This document shows, in pieces, positions 1 to 10,054 of a stretch of 64,000 nt of DNA. This DNA comes from Planctomycetota bacterium (GTDB lineage: Bacteria > Planctomycetota > Phycisphaerae > Phycisphaerales > SM1A02). The notes beneath the pieces are model-generated. The model ran no database searches and was not told the origin of the DNA. It was given only the letters and a program-made list of their open reading frames with translations. A program made the position numbers and the translations under genes. Within the stretch, counting starts at the first letter, position 1; each line of letters starts with the position of its first letter. The stretch lies in assembly GCA_026386795.1 (NCBI GenBank), contig JAPLMU010000062.1:1-64000 (forward strand). Direction: 5' to 3'.

Positions 1-472
1 TCGTGCCGGCCTTCTTGGCAAAGATGTGCAATTCCTCGCGGAGCGCCGCGAGTGAGACTTCGAGATCTTCCAAAATGCCGTCCGACTCGTCCTGGTCAGC
101 GAAGGTCTTTTCCTTCGTGCCCGCCACGGTGTGCAGACCCTTGTAGAACATTCCACGCAAACTGAGCGTCTTTTCGGCTGCAATCAAGTCTTTGATGCTT
201 GAAGAATGCAGCATCGTCTGCATAAAGCTCTTCGCCTGACTCAGGTTGAAGAGCCCGCGCTCTTGCGCAGCCGGCCCCATTTGCAAGATGCCCTTCTTCT
301 TGTTCCAAAGCGTGTTGCTCTTGGTACGCGTTGGGACGCGAACGACCGGTTCATTCCCAGCAAGCGAACGCTTGGCTACATCCGTTGCAAGCGTCACAAT
401 CTTCTTCTCAGTAGCGGCGTCGCGCTCCTTCTTGGTGCGAGCGGGCGCGCTGGGTGTCTTCTGCTTTGCCAT
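1..472 (-). CDS. top6A: DNA topoisomerase VI subunit A (Spo11-like), N-terminal part, truncated by the window edge
   Basis: Manual minus-strand translation MAKQKTPSAPARTKKERDAATEKK...LRGMFYKGLHTVAGTKEKTFADQDESDGILEDLEVSLAALREELHIFAKKAGT. Contains the MFY region with the putative catalytic Tyr and the TFxxQxESDxILEDLEV motif of Top6A. Immediately downstream of top6B. Confidence 0.8.
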   Translation of the reverse strand, partial: MAKQKTPSAPARTKKERDAATEKKIVTLATDVAKRSLAGNEPVVRVPTRTKSNTLWNKKKGILQMGPAAQERGLFNLSQAKSFMQTMLHSSSIKDLIAAEKTLSLRGMFYKGLHTVAGTKEKTFADQDESDGILEDLEVSLAALREELHIFAKKAGT

Positions 473-501
473 GGTGTCGTTCCTATTTCGGTAGTAAATG
501 A

Positions 502-2614
502 TCAGAAGAGGCGTGGGCCGTCATTGCTCGACTTGTTGCTGCCGGGCTTGCGGCTGGCTGCCTTGGCGGCACGAGCACGAAGTTCCATTCGGGCTACCGA
601 CTCCGGTGCCTTCTTCGCAGTCCGCTTGGGGCTCGCTGCGGAATCTGGCTTGGAGTTCGCCGGAGCGGCGGACTTGCTGCCGCGCTTACTGCCTGCCTTG
701 CTGCTGGTATTGGATTTCCCGGTTACACCCGCCTTGCCCGACTGCTTCTTGGTGCTGTTTCCGAAGTCAATCGGCGCAAACGGCGTCGATGAAAGCTGCG
801 CAACCGCTGGCGCGATGGCATCGTGCACGATGAGCACGCCATCATCATCCGGTCCCGATGGCTCCTCGTCCTTGATCACCTTGCCATCTTCGTCAAGTAC
901 TTGATCCGCCACTGCAGTTCGTGCGTTGGCTTGTTCCAAGAGCGCGTCATAGATCGCCTTCGGATCAGCGCCCATGATGGCATGCACCGCCTTGGCAATC
1001 TCGCCGATGTAACGCTCAAACACATCGCGGCGCAGACCTTCGCGACGCATGCGCTGACGCTTCCGCAGATAAGTGCCAAGCTTGCGCCCGCACTCCATCA
1101 ACGCAAGTTTCATTTCCTTGCGAATCTCGTCATAGTCCGCAATGGCTTCCTTGCTCTCGCTGGTGAACGGGACCCAGACCGACGCCATGTGAATCATGAT
1201 CACCAGCGGCCCCGCAGGAATTCCACCGCGCGGCTGTGACAAGTTGTAGTTCTTCCAACCCGTTTCGCTCACGGCTTTGAAGCTCGAACACGCACTCTGC
1301 TGAAAGAGCAGCGGAACGCGGTTGGCAAAGCGAATCACACGCGCCGTTTCGTCTCCCGGCAGCTCGCCACCAAACGCAATGGCGGCTTCAATCTGGAATG
1401 GTCGACCACGATAAACATCCGCCTCGCGGCTCGACGCCGCGTAGAACTCTGCACGCACACCCTTGAGCATGCCTGCAAGCAATTGTCGAACACCGATCGG
1501 CGCAAGGCAATCCGTTGGCGGCGGCGCCAACTTCGATTCCTGAAAGACTTTGAAGAGCTTCTCAGCCTGCGGCGGACCGATGTCGGCAACCTTCGTGCGG
1601 CTCGTCAGCCCAATTGACTCACACATGCCACTCGCCGTGGACGCGGATTCCCAACTCGATTCCCTTCGGATGCGGTTGGATTTCCTTGGTTTCGCGCGGC
1701 AATTCATGCACCCCGCGCGGAAAGACAATGACTCCGTTGGTCTCGGTGGTGACCTTTGCAACCGCAGCTGCACTCGCCTCTGCGGCGGTCAACACATCGG
1801 GCTCATCATCTTCAGTGACGCGGGTCGGCGGCACAAAGACAATGCGCGCATGCGGGTTAGCAATCGCGGTCAGTTCGAGGAATTCATCCACCGAACCACG
1901 ACCGCGCTGGTACTTGCCATCAAGTTCAATGCTGACAGACGTCCCAGTTGGGAACTCTTCGGCCGTGAGGAATCCACTCTGCTCAGCAAGCGCGCGCGTT
2001 CCCGCGGTCAAGTTACGAAGACGATCCGGCGGAAAGACCTTGACTTCCTTATCGAACGTCACTTCAGCGCGGTTGGTCTTCGTGTTCATCGCCAACTCAA
2101 TGTGGTGAGTTGGTTGACCAGCCTTCGGCTTCGTAAAGATCGCCATCGGACGACCAGTGGTGATCAGTCCGTACATCCCGGCGGCACTGATACCAATGCC
2201 CTGTTGACCGCGGCTCATTTTTAAACGGTGAAACTTTGAGCCATAGAGCAGACGACCAAAGATGTTCTCCACCTGCTTGCGAACAATCCCCGGACCGTTG
2301 TCGACCACCGTCACGCGGTATCTCGAGCTCTTGGCCGTTGCCGGCCGCGTCGGCTCCAGGTCCTCAATGATCACTGCGATCTCCGGCAGGATTTCTGCTT
2401 CTTCGCACGCATCCAGCGAGTTGTCCACTGCTTCCTTGATCGTGGTCAGCATCGCCTTGCGCGGGTTGTCAAACCCCAGCAAGTGCCGGTTCTTTGCAAA
2501 GAATTCGCTGACCGAAATGTCCCGCTGCCGAGTGGCCATGGACTCCGCATCGACCTTGGGCGTAGCGGACTTCTTCTTCGGTTCAGCCACTGCAGTGGCT
2601 TCCTTGGCTGCCAT
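502..2614 (-). CDS. top6B: DNA topoisomerase VI subunit B, split in two frames (N-part ends at 1619; C-part ORF 502..1773)
   Basis: N-part has GHKL motifs (IKEAVDNSLDACEEA, VVDNGPGI, GQQGIGISAAGMYG). C-part has CESIGLTSRTKVADIGPPQAEKLFKVFQESKLAPPPTDCLAPIG and ASVWVPFTSESKEAIADYDEI. AGGAGG Shine-Dalgarno lies just upstream of ATG at 2614. Ser/Lys/Ala-rich C-terminal tail. Confidence 0.8.
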
Positions 2615-2796
2615 TTCGGCCTCCTTTGCGTGCTTTCGCGGTTCAATGCTTCCCGTGCCCAACGTCCTGGATCACGGGCCGCGTCATGCTTCGCCACTGA
2701 GGGGCGAAGGGCGGGTACGGTAGCAGGATCGGCTGAATGCCCTGCCGGACTCGGTTTTTTGCTATCCTTGCCGCCCCACAACTTACGGAGAACAAC

Positions 2797-3267
2797 ATGG
2801 AAACAAGCCTCATCATTCTTAAGCCAGACGCCGTTCAGCGCGGTCTCATGGGACGCATCATCAGCCGCTTTGAAGAGAAGGGCCTACAAATCGTGGGCGC
2901 CAAGCTCACGCAAATCAGCCAAGAGCTCGCAGCGGAACACTACAAGGATCACGCGGCGCGGCCGTTCTATCCTGGCCTCGTCAAGTTCATGACCTCAAGC
3001 CCGGTACTGGTTCTGGCCATCCGCGGCAATGGTGCCGTGGCGATTTGCCGCAACCTGATGGGCGCTACTTTCGGCTCGAAGGCCGTCGGCGGCACCATCC
3101 GGGGCGACTTTGGCGTTTCCAATAGTTTCAACCTGATCCATGGCTCCGATAGCCCGGAAGCTGCCATCCGCGAACTCTCTCTGTTCTTTAACAAGGGTGA
3201 TGTCTTGGACTACAAGCGCCCGAGCGACGCGTGGGTTTATGACATGTCGAGCGGAACGCCGGAGTAA
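2797..3267 (+). CDS. ndk: Nucleoside diphosphate kinase
   Basis: METSLIILKPDAVQRGLMGRIISRFEEKGLQIVGAKL...RGDFGVSNSFNLIHGSDSPEAAIRELSLFF; canonical Ndk with NxxHGSDS active-site motif. Confidence 0.95.
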   Translation: METSLIILKPDAVQRGLMGRIISRFEEKGLQIVGAKLTQISQELAAEHYKDHAARPFYPGLVKFMTSSPVLVLAIRGNGAVAICRNLMGATFGSKAVGGTIRGDFGVSNSFNLIHGSDSPEAAIRELSLFFNKGDVLDYKRPSDAWVYDMSSGTPE

Positions 3268-3303
3268 TCGACACTCCCCAATCTCATAACGTCTGATAAT
3301 AAT

Positions 3304-3343
3304 AGCCAAGGCGTCCTTTCAAAAGGCGCCTTGGCTGCTTTTT
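3304..3343 (+). terminator. Rho-independent terminator after ndk
   Basis: AGCCAAGGCG-T-CCTTTCAAAAGG-CGCCTTGGCT stem followed by gcTTTTT. Confidence 0.85.
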
Positions 3344-3547
3344 GCCCCCATTCGGAACATTCCAGGAGCAGCACGAGGGGCGGTGCATCTCAAGACCAGA
3401 CTGCCACGGACAACTTCCCGGGAAGCAACATTCAAAGCGAATCGATCACCGGACTCGAGGGTTTCAACGCCAATTGAATCCGCGCTGAACTCTCTGCGAA
3501 ACCGAGCGTAGGACGGCAAGCGGACCCCACCCGCCGCCAAATACCCA

Positions 3548-4648
3548 ATGACCACACTTCCCCACAGCATCTTGGACGGAGAAGGCCGCTTACCGCGGGC
3601 ACGAGCTCGCCATCGCCGGGAGCGCACCCCTGCCGGAGGCGGCTCTGGCGCCACCCCCCCCACGCCGACCGAGCGCCCCGCGCGCGTCGAGCCCAAGCCC
3701 AAGCGAGCACGGCGCAGCCGAGCGGATGCCGCGACCCTGAGCGAACTCCTGGCTGAAGAAATCGATTTCATGGACCACCCCGACTTCCACAAGTCTGGTG
3801 CCGAACGGCGCATCTACACGGATGCAGCCGACGTCCCTCGCCCCACCGTCACGTGGTATCGACCAATGATGGATGACATCGGCACCACTTCGCCGCGCCG
3901 ACATGAAGGCGTGGTCCTGACTGGTGCACAAGAGCGCGTGATCTTCATGCAGTTCAACTACGCGCGCTACCGCATGAATCGCATCCAGAAGGGGCTGCGT
4001 GGTCGTGCTCCAAGCCCAGAAGATGCGCGGGAGTTGCTGCGCTGGAACCGAATTGCCACTGGGTATCGCGAACAAATCGCCGAAACAAATCTCGCACTTG
4101 TTCTGGCTATGGCCAAGCGCGTTCGACTCGGCGAAGGTGAATACGCCGACCTGATCGGCGAAGGCAACATGGCGCTCATGCGCTCCGTTGACAAGTTCGA
4201 CTGCGGTCGCGGGTTCAAGTTCAGCACCTACGCATGTCGGTCAATTCTGAAGGCGTTCAGCCGCCACGGAATCAAACTTGCCAAGTACAAACAGCGCTTC
4301 CCGGTTGAATTTGATCCAGCGCTCGAACAAGGCGATGGTGTTGCTTCCATCCGAGCGGCCTCAGAACGACAAGACGCTGCGGAAGTCCGCGAAATCGTTG
4401 AATCAAACCGCGCTGCACTCAGCGATATCGAGCGCGAAGTAGTCATGCACCGCTTTGCATTCCAAGGCCTTGATCAGGGTCGCGCGCCAACGCTCGCGCA
4501 GATTGGGCTCCTCATCGGGCTCACCAAAGAACGCGTGCGACAGATTCAAAATCAGGCGCTGGCCAAGATTCGTATGACCCTCGAAGGGTCCTCGTCGGGC
4601 AAAGAATCACGAGGCGATAGACACTCCCCCTCCGTCGCCATGAACTGA
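3548..4648 (+). CDS. RNA polymerase sigma-70 family factor (regions 2-4), long basic/Pro-rich N-terminus
   Basis: NLALVLAMAKRVRLGEGEYADLIGEGNMALMRSVDKFDCGRGFKFSTYACRSILKAFSR and C-terminal LAQIGLLIGLTKERVRQIQNQALAKIR. Confidence 0.9.
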   Translation: MTTLPHSILDGEGRLPRARARHRRERTPAGGGSGATPPTPTERPARVEPKPKRARRSRADAATLSELLAEEIDFMDHPDFHKSGAERRIYTDAADVPRPTVTWYRPMMDDIGTTSPRRHEGVVLTGAQERVIFMQFNYARYRMNRIQKGLRGRAPSPEDARELLRWNRIATGYREQIAETNLALVLAMAKRVRLGEGEYADLIGEGNMALMRSVDKFDCGRGFKFSTYACRSILKAFSRHGIKLAKYKQRFPVEFDPALEQGDGVASIRAASERQDAAEVREIVESNRAALSDIEREVVMHRFAFQGLDQGRAPTLAQIGLLIGLTKERVRQIQNQALAKIRMTLEGSSSGKESRGDRHSPSVAMN

Positions 4649-4664
4649 AGCACCTGTCACGCTG

Positions 4665-6029
4665 CTAGTTCGAACGCAATGAACTTGCCCTGCGTGCCGA
4701 AAGAACGGCGCTGATGGCTATCGCCACCGTACTCGCTGCATGGGCCACAGCAAAGAGCACGATGACATAAGCGTAATCCGCGTAACCGGGAGCCGCCTCG
4801 TTGCCAATCGCACTCGCTAGCAAAATAGACAGCGTGGTGCCGGCGAAGAAACCAACGTCGCCGACCGCTCGGAATGAACCGAGTGCAACCGTCGATCCTC
4901 CGCTCTCTGCGGCAATCGCAAGCGAACTTGAAAACAGCGCGCCAGCACTGATGCCGACTGCAAACATGGTCACGGCCATCGCCGCTTGATTCGACGCTGC
5001 AAACGGAATGATGGCGAACGCTATGGCGTACACCAAGCCGGCTGAGATCCGTACCCGCAAGCTTCCAATACGGTCGCAGAGCGCTCCTGCTGGACCCGTA
5101 CAGAGCGCCATCAGGAGCAATGGGATTCCGATCAGCCAACCCCGCTGACCCTTTGTGTATCCAAGGAATCCAGCCAATACCAACGGAAGCGTGGTGGTAA
5201 TCAGCCCGCCAGTAGCGCGGTCAAAGAATGACATGACACAACTCCAAACCAGCGGTCGCGGACGATCATCCAATCGCCCAAGCGGAACCCGTTCCGCATG
5301 CGCTGCACCGCTTGCAACCAAGGGACCGGACTCCGGCTCCACCGCGGCAATTCCGCTAAGCCAACGCCGAAACACGAGCGCTCCGATTGCCACCAGGACA
5401 CTCGCGAGCGCGGATACCCCAAAGACAGCCAGTGCAACATCCGATCCGGACGCCGCATTGTCACTCACGCCCGCAACACGCTGCGCTGCCAAGCCGCCAG
5501 CCACCGCGCCAAGACCAAGGCCAAGCAGCAGTGGCGTTGATGCAAGACCGAGCCCCCGCGCAGCATGCGGCCCCGAATTACGTCGGACTAAATCAAAGAG
5601 CGACGCAAAGACCACAACATCAGTGATGCCCTCCGCCGCGCGTACGGCGAGCGATGACCACAGTCCAATGGGAGCCGCAAGCAGCCCCAAGAGCACGGCA
5701 TCTGCAAGCGAACCAATGACGAGCATCCGAACTGGCCCGGACCGTCGGCGCCACCAGACGAGCAAAGGCACCGCCGCAACCGCGCCGAGCAGGTTGATCG
5801 CCATGAATATCTGCGCTTCCTTGACGGTTGCGCCGTAGCGATCGACAAACAACTCCTTCAACACCGGTGCGGCCATGGTGTCCGGCATGGCCGAAAGCAC
5901 CAGGAGCACGGCAATCAGAGACAACGTCGATCGGCGGGTCACGGGAACAACAAGCCTAGCCGCGCGGGGGTTACACTTCCGCACCGCACCGCGTGAAACG
6001 CAGGAGATCTGATACATGGCAGTCAGCAA
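4665..6029 (-). CDS. MFS transporter (true start probably a little downstream, since the annotated start overlaps the divergent CDS)
   Basis: 12-TM-like hydrophobic pattern, LLVWWRRRSGPVRMLVIGSLADAVLLG, GPAGALCDRIGSLRVRISAGLVYAIAFAII. Confidence 0.75.
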   Translation of the reverse strand: MLTAMYQISCVSRGAVRKCNPRAARLVVPVTRRSTLSLIAVLLVLSAMPDTMAAPVLKELFVDRYGATVKEAQIFMAINLLGAVAAVPLLVWWRRRSGPVRMLVIGSLADAVLLGLLAAPIGLWSSLAVRAAEGITDVVVFASLFDLVRRNSGPHAARGLGLASTPLLLGLGLGAVAGGLAAQRVAGVSDNAASGSDVALAVFGVSALASVLVAIGALVFRRWLSGIAAVEPESGPLVASGAAHAERVPLGRLDDRPRPLVWSCVMSFFDRATGGLITTTLPLVLAGFLGYTKGQRGWLIGIPLLLMALCTGPAGALCDRIGSLRVRISAGLVYAIAFAIIPFAASNQAAMAVTMFAVGISAGALFSSSLAIAAESGGSTVALGSFRAVGDVGFFAGTTLSILLASAIGNEAAPGYADYAYVIVLFAVAHAASTVAIAISAVLSARRASSLRSN

Positions 6030-6717
6030 GGTCTATGACTCACCCGCCAACGCCCTCGCTGGCATCGTTCAAGACGGCATGAGCGTTGCTGTCGGCGGAT
6101 TCGGCCTCTGCGGCATTCCGGAACAACTCATCATGGCGCTCCGGGATTCCGGCGCCCGCGAGTTGACCTGCGTCTCCAACAACGCCGGAGTGGATGACTG
6201 GGGACTTGGTCTCCTGCTGCAAACTCGGCAAATTCGCAAGATGGTCTCCAGTTACGTAGGCGAAAATGCAGAATTTGAGCGGCAATACATGAGCGGAGAA
6301 CTGCAATTGGAATTCACGCCGCAAGGAACGCTGGCGGAACGCATGCGAGCCGGTGGCGCAGGAATCGCTGGCTTCTACACCAAGACCGGCGTGGGAACGG
6401 TGGTCGCCGAAGGCAAGCCGCATATGGAATTCGATGGCGCCGAACATGTGCTCGAGCGGGGCATTCGCACGGATTTGTCATTGGTGAAGGCGTGGAAAGC
6501 TGACCCGGCAGGCAACTTGGTGTATCGAAAGACCGCTCGCAACTTCAACCCCATGGTTGCCACCTGCGGCGCGATCACCATTGCCGAAGTCGAGGAACTC
6601 GTCGGGCTTGGCGATATCGACCCCGATGATGTCGACACCCCAGGGATCTTCGTGCAGCGCATTGTGGTCACTGTTTCAGTGAAGCGCATTGAGCAACGAA
6701 CCGTCTCTGGGGCCTAA
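6016..6717 (+). CDS. scoA: 3-oxoacid CoA-transferase, subunit A
   Basis: VAVGGFGLCGIPEQLI, SNNAGVDDWGLGLLLQTRQIRKMVSSYVGENAEFERQYMSGELQLEFTPQGTLAERMRAGGAGIAGFYTKTGVGT. Confidence 0.92.
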   Translation: MAVSKVYDSPANALAGIVQDGMSVAVGGFGLCGIPEQLIMALRDSGARELTCVSNNAGVDDWGLGLLLQTRQIRKMVSSYVGENAEFERQYMSGELQLEFTPQGTLAERMRAGGAGIAGFYTKTGVGTVVAEGKPHMEFDGAEHVLERGIRTDLSLVKAWKADPAGNLVYRKTARNFNPMVATCGAITIAEVEELVGLGDIDPDDVDTPGIFVQRIVVTVSVKRIEQRTVSGA

Positions 6718-6942
6718 AAATCTCGGGTAGTTCCTCAGCGTGACGAAGGTGAAGGTCTCCACACAGGCGCCCGGAAGTGCGTCCGTATTGGTTATCAGTC
6801 TCAATCGGCAGAACTCCTGTCACGACTCGATCAGACCTTGCCGATCCGATGCGATACGAGGACGACTCGCGCGTTTGCCAACCGCCGCGTTCCTCACTTC
6901 GTGCGACAATCTCACCTTCCCGACCTAACCGGAGACAAGCTC

Positions 6943-8385
6943 ATGCAACGCCCGAACCGCACTCATGCTCGCATCGCCCAACTTGATCGTATTGCTCCCC
7001 GGCTACGCGCACTGTTTGCAGCGATCGCCATGACCACAACCGCCGTGATGATCGCATCGCCGGCAGCCGCGCAGTTCGGCGGTCGCGCGAGTTTCGGTGC
7101 GGCATTTCAGCCTGACATCATGCAGCGCGATGTGATGCTGATCACCAGTTCGCTCTCACTCGAAGAGTGGCAGCGCCCGGTAGTGGAGGCGCTGCTCCAG
7201 GATTACATGAGCAACTTCAACACTGGCGTTGACGCGCTCAAGGATCGAATGAAAGTCGCATCGGAGGATGCAGCTCGCCTGACGTCGAGTAGCAACGGCG
7301 ATGCTGTTCTTGAGCGAATCATGGCGCCACTGAATACGTGGCGCGGCGAAAAGCAGCAAATGCTTGAGAAGTTCATGTCCGACCTAAAGAGCCAGCTCGG
7401 ACCACAGCAGCTCGAGCGTTGGCCAAACTTCGAACGCGCGCTGCGTCGCGAGCGGTTGCTGCCTGACGGCGACCTTTCCGGCGAGAGTCTTGATCTGTTC
7501 GCAGTGCTGGCGCACATGCAACTTACTCCAGCTGAGCAAGATGCCGTGAAGCAACCGCTCGCTACCTATGAACTGATGCTTGATGAGGCGCTCGTCAAGC
7601 GAATGGCACAAATCACCAAGTTAGAGCCAGAATTGGCCGACGCGATGCGCTCCATGAATTACGAGCGCGGCGCTGATGTCCAGGACAAGATCATGCTGGT
7701 CCGTGTTGAGGTGCGTTCGGCAAACGATGCTGGTATTGAATTGCTTGCCGCAGCCCTCGGCGACCGCGGAAACGAGTTTCACACGCGTGCACTCGAAGCT
7801 GGTTACCCAGATGTATTCCGACCGCACCCAGTGATGATCCTGATGCAGCAGGCTGCGGCGCTGACATCGCTCACTAATGACCAAGCCTCACAGATTGATG
7901 CGCTCATGACCGAATTTAACGGGGTGTGCAACGACGCCAACATGAAGATCTACGCGGCCGTACGCGATGATCAACCGAAGGCTCCACGCAAGCGCGTGCA
8001 GTCCATGGCTGAGCGCAAGTCGGGAGCCGCGGGCAGCGCGCCCAATACGCCACAAGGAGCCAACTCATCGGATCCAGTGGTAAAGGCTCGCGTTGAACGC
8101 GAGAGCATGGGCGCGCCGTTCCGTGATCGCTTACTTGCAATCCTGACCGACGAACAGAAGGCCGAATTGCCGGGCGGCGTCAAGGTTGAGTCCGCTGAGC
8201 GGAGCAAGGGTGACCAAGCCGCCACCCCAAACCAGAAGGGGCGCCGTGCTTCGAGGGCAGACACCGACAATGCCATTCCCATGAGCGGGCGAGATATGAA
8301 AGTTCGCGATCAGCACGCGCTGAGTGACACAAAGAGTGGTGGCGACAAGGGGCAGTCCGAGCCTCAGCCAGCCAAGCCAGAGTGA
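6943..8385 (+). CDS. Secreted hypothetical protein preceding the T2SS operon
   Basis: Signal peptide-like N-terminus (RLRALFAAIAMTTTAVMIASPAAAQ), GGAG Shine-Dalgarno, GTG of gspE overlaps its stop; no family recognised. Confidence 0.7.
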   Translation: MQRPNRTHARIAQLDRIAPRLRALFAAIAMTTTAVMIASPAAAQFGGRASFGAAFQPDIMQRDVMLITSSLSLEEWQRPVVEALLQDYMSNFNTGVDALKDRMKVASEDAARLTSSSNGDAVLERIMAPLNTWRGEKQQMLEKFMSDLKSQLGPQQLERWPNFERALRRERLLPDGDLSGESLDLFAVLAHMQLTPAEQDAVKQPLATYELMLDEALVKRMAQITKLEPELADAMRSMNYERGADVQDKIMLVRVEVRSANDAGIELLAAALGDRGNEFHTRALEAGYPDVFRPHPVMILMQQAAALTSLTNDQASQIDALMTEFNGVCNDANMKIYAAVRDDQPKAPRKRVQSMAERKSGAAGSAPNTPQGANSSDPVVKARVERESMGAPFRDRLLAILTDEQKAELPGGVKVESAERSKGDQAATPNQKGRRASRADTDNAIPMSGRDMKVRDQHALSDTKSGGDKGQSEPQPAKPE

Positions 8386-10034
8386 ATCGAGCATCGATGG
8401 ACCACGACGTTCAGGGAATTCCACTACCAGCCGCCGGCCTCGATGCCGCAGCATTCGCATCCATTGGCGGCGATGCGTCGCTCCGCGATCGCTGCAAGTT
8501 GTTCGGCATCGAGTGGGCTGAGGCTGTTCCTGAATCGACCGATGATGCATCAGCGCGCATTCCGCCGGACGTAGCCGTGCGACTGCGCGTTGTGCCGCTA
8601 CGAGTTGAGCGCGGCAAATTGTTCGTGGCGATGATCGACCCGCTCGATATCGCGGCTGTTGATGAAACTGCAGCGCATGCGCGCATGCCGGTTTCCCGAA
8701 TTGGTCTTGACGGTGCGATCTTCAGTGAATTGATGCGAGCCGTCTATGGAACCACTGCGGCGCGCATGGCTGAAAGCCTGGCGGAGGACAGTGGTGTCGG
8801 CGGTGGCGAGGTGGACCACAACCTTGACGCTATTGAGGCTGATGATGTCCACCGGATGGCTGAGCAACCGACGCTCATCAACCTCGTCAACCTGATCATT
8901 CTTGAAGCGATCCAGAATCGGACTTCGGATATCCATATCGAGCCATTCGAGACTGAACTCAAGGTCAAATATCGCATCGACGGCGTGCTCATTGAGCAGC
9001 AATCGCCACCGAAGCATTTGCAGCCCGCACTTCTTGGTCGCGTGAAGATCATGGCAAACATGAACATCGCTGAGCGCTATGTGCCACAAGATGGCCACAT
9101 CACGCTGCGCTTTGAAGGTCGCAAAGTAGACATCCGCGTCAGCACCGTTCCCACCGTGTACGGCGAGAGCGTGGTAATGCGAATCTTGGACAAGAGTTCG
9201 CTGCCGCTTGACTTGATCAGCCTTGGCATGCGCGACCAGATGCGAGACATCATGGATCGCATGATTCAGAAGCCGCACGGAATGGTGCTCGTCACTGGTC
9301 CGACTGGTAGTGGCAAGACCACCACCCTGTATGCGTGCCTCAACAAGCTGTACGACCCGCGCAAAAAGATCATCACCATCGAGGATCCGGTTGAGTATGA
9401 ACTCAATGGGATCAATCAGATTCCGGTGAACCCGAAGCGCGGTCTCACATTTGCTACTGGCCTGCGCGCGATTCTGCGACAAGACCCCGATGTCATCTTC
9501 GTCGGCGAAGTGCGCGACAACGAGACAGTGGATATTGCCATCCGCTCCGCACTCACTGGTCACTTGCTCTTCTCCACGCTCCATACCAACGACTCAATCT
9601 CCTCAGTCGGGCGACTGGTCGACATGGGCGCAGAGCCGTTCCTCATTGCCAGCGTTCTTGAAGGACTACTTGCGCAGCGCCTCGGGCGTCGATTGTGCCG
9701 CGAGTGCACCGTGCGCATGCCACTCACTGAAGAGACCGCTGCACGGATTTCGCCGGAAGAACGCGATCTCTTTGTCAATGGCATTGCCATTGGCAAGGGT
9801 TGCGAGAAGTGCAACGGCTCGGGATTCCGCGGCCGAATGGGCTTCTATGAGATCGCCCGAATCAATGCTCGACTCCGCGAAGGAATCAGCAAGAACAAGC
9901 CGGCGCTTGATCTGCGCGGCATGGTTGGTTCTGATTTCCAACCCATGCGATTCGATGGCATGGCGAAGGCCGCCGCTGGTCTGACAACGATCGACGAAGT
10001 GCTCCGCGCTACTCAGGACATCGACGACGCCTAA
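8382..10034 (+). CDS. gspE: Type II secretion system ATPase GspE
   Basis: GMVLVTGPTGSGKTTTLYACL (Walker A), IITIEDPVEYELNGINQIPVN, RAILRQDPDVIFVGEVRDNETVDIAIRSALTGHLLFSTLHTND, tetra-Cys CREC...CEKCNGSG. Confidence 0.95.
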   Translation: MNRASMDHDVQGIPLPAAGLDAAAFASIGGDASLRDRCKLFGIEWAEAVPESTDDASARIPPDVAVRLRVVPLRVERGKLFVAMIDPLDIAAVDETAAHARMPVSRIGLDGAIFSELMRAVYGTTAARMAESLAEDSGVGGGEVDHNLDAIEADDVHRMAEQPTLINLVNLIILEAIQNRTSDIHIEPFETELKVKYRIDGVLIEQQSPPKHLQPALLGRVKIMANMNIAERYVPQDGHITLRFEGRKVDIRVSTVPTVYGESVVMRILDKSSLPLDLISLGMRDQMRDIMDRMIQKPHGMVLVTGPTGSGKTTTLYACLNKLYDPRKKIITIEDPVEYELNGINQIPVNPKRGLTFATGLRAILRQDPDVIFVGEVRDNETVDIAIRSALTGHLLFSTLHTNDSISSVGRLVDMGAEPFLIASVLEGLLAQRLGRRLCRECTVRMPLTEETAARISPEERDLFVNGIAIGKGCEKCNGSGFRGRMGFYEIARINARLREGISKNKPALDLRGMVGSDFQPMRFDGMAKAAAGLTTIDEVLRATQDIDDA

Positions 10035-10054
10035 GGCGCAGGCGCGACCCACCA

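Noticed and set aside
3319-4075. Minus-strand ORFs opposite the sigma factor
   Set aside because: Arg/Gly/Ala-rich shadow ORFs in a high-GC region, contradicted by clear sigma-70 motifs on the plus strand.
5155-5838. 227-aa plus-strand ORF opposite the MFS gene
   Set aside because: Low-complexity antisense ORF typical of high-GC DNA; the minus-strand frame has clear TM helices.
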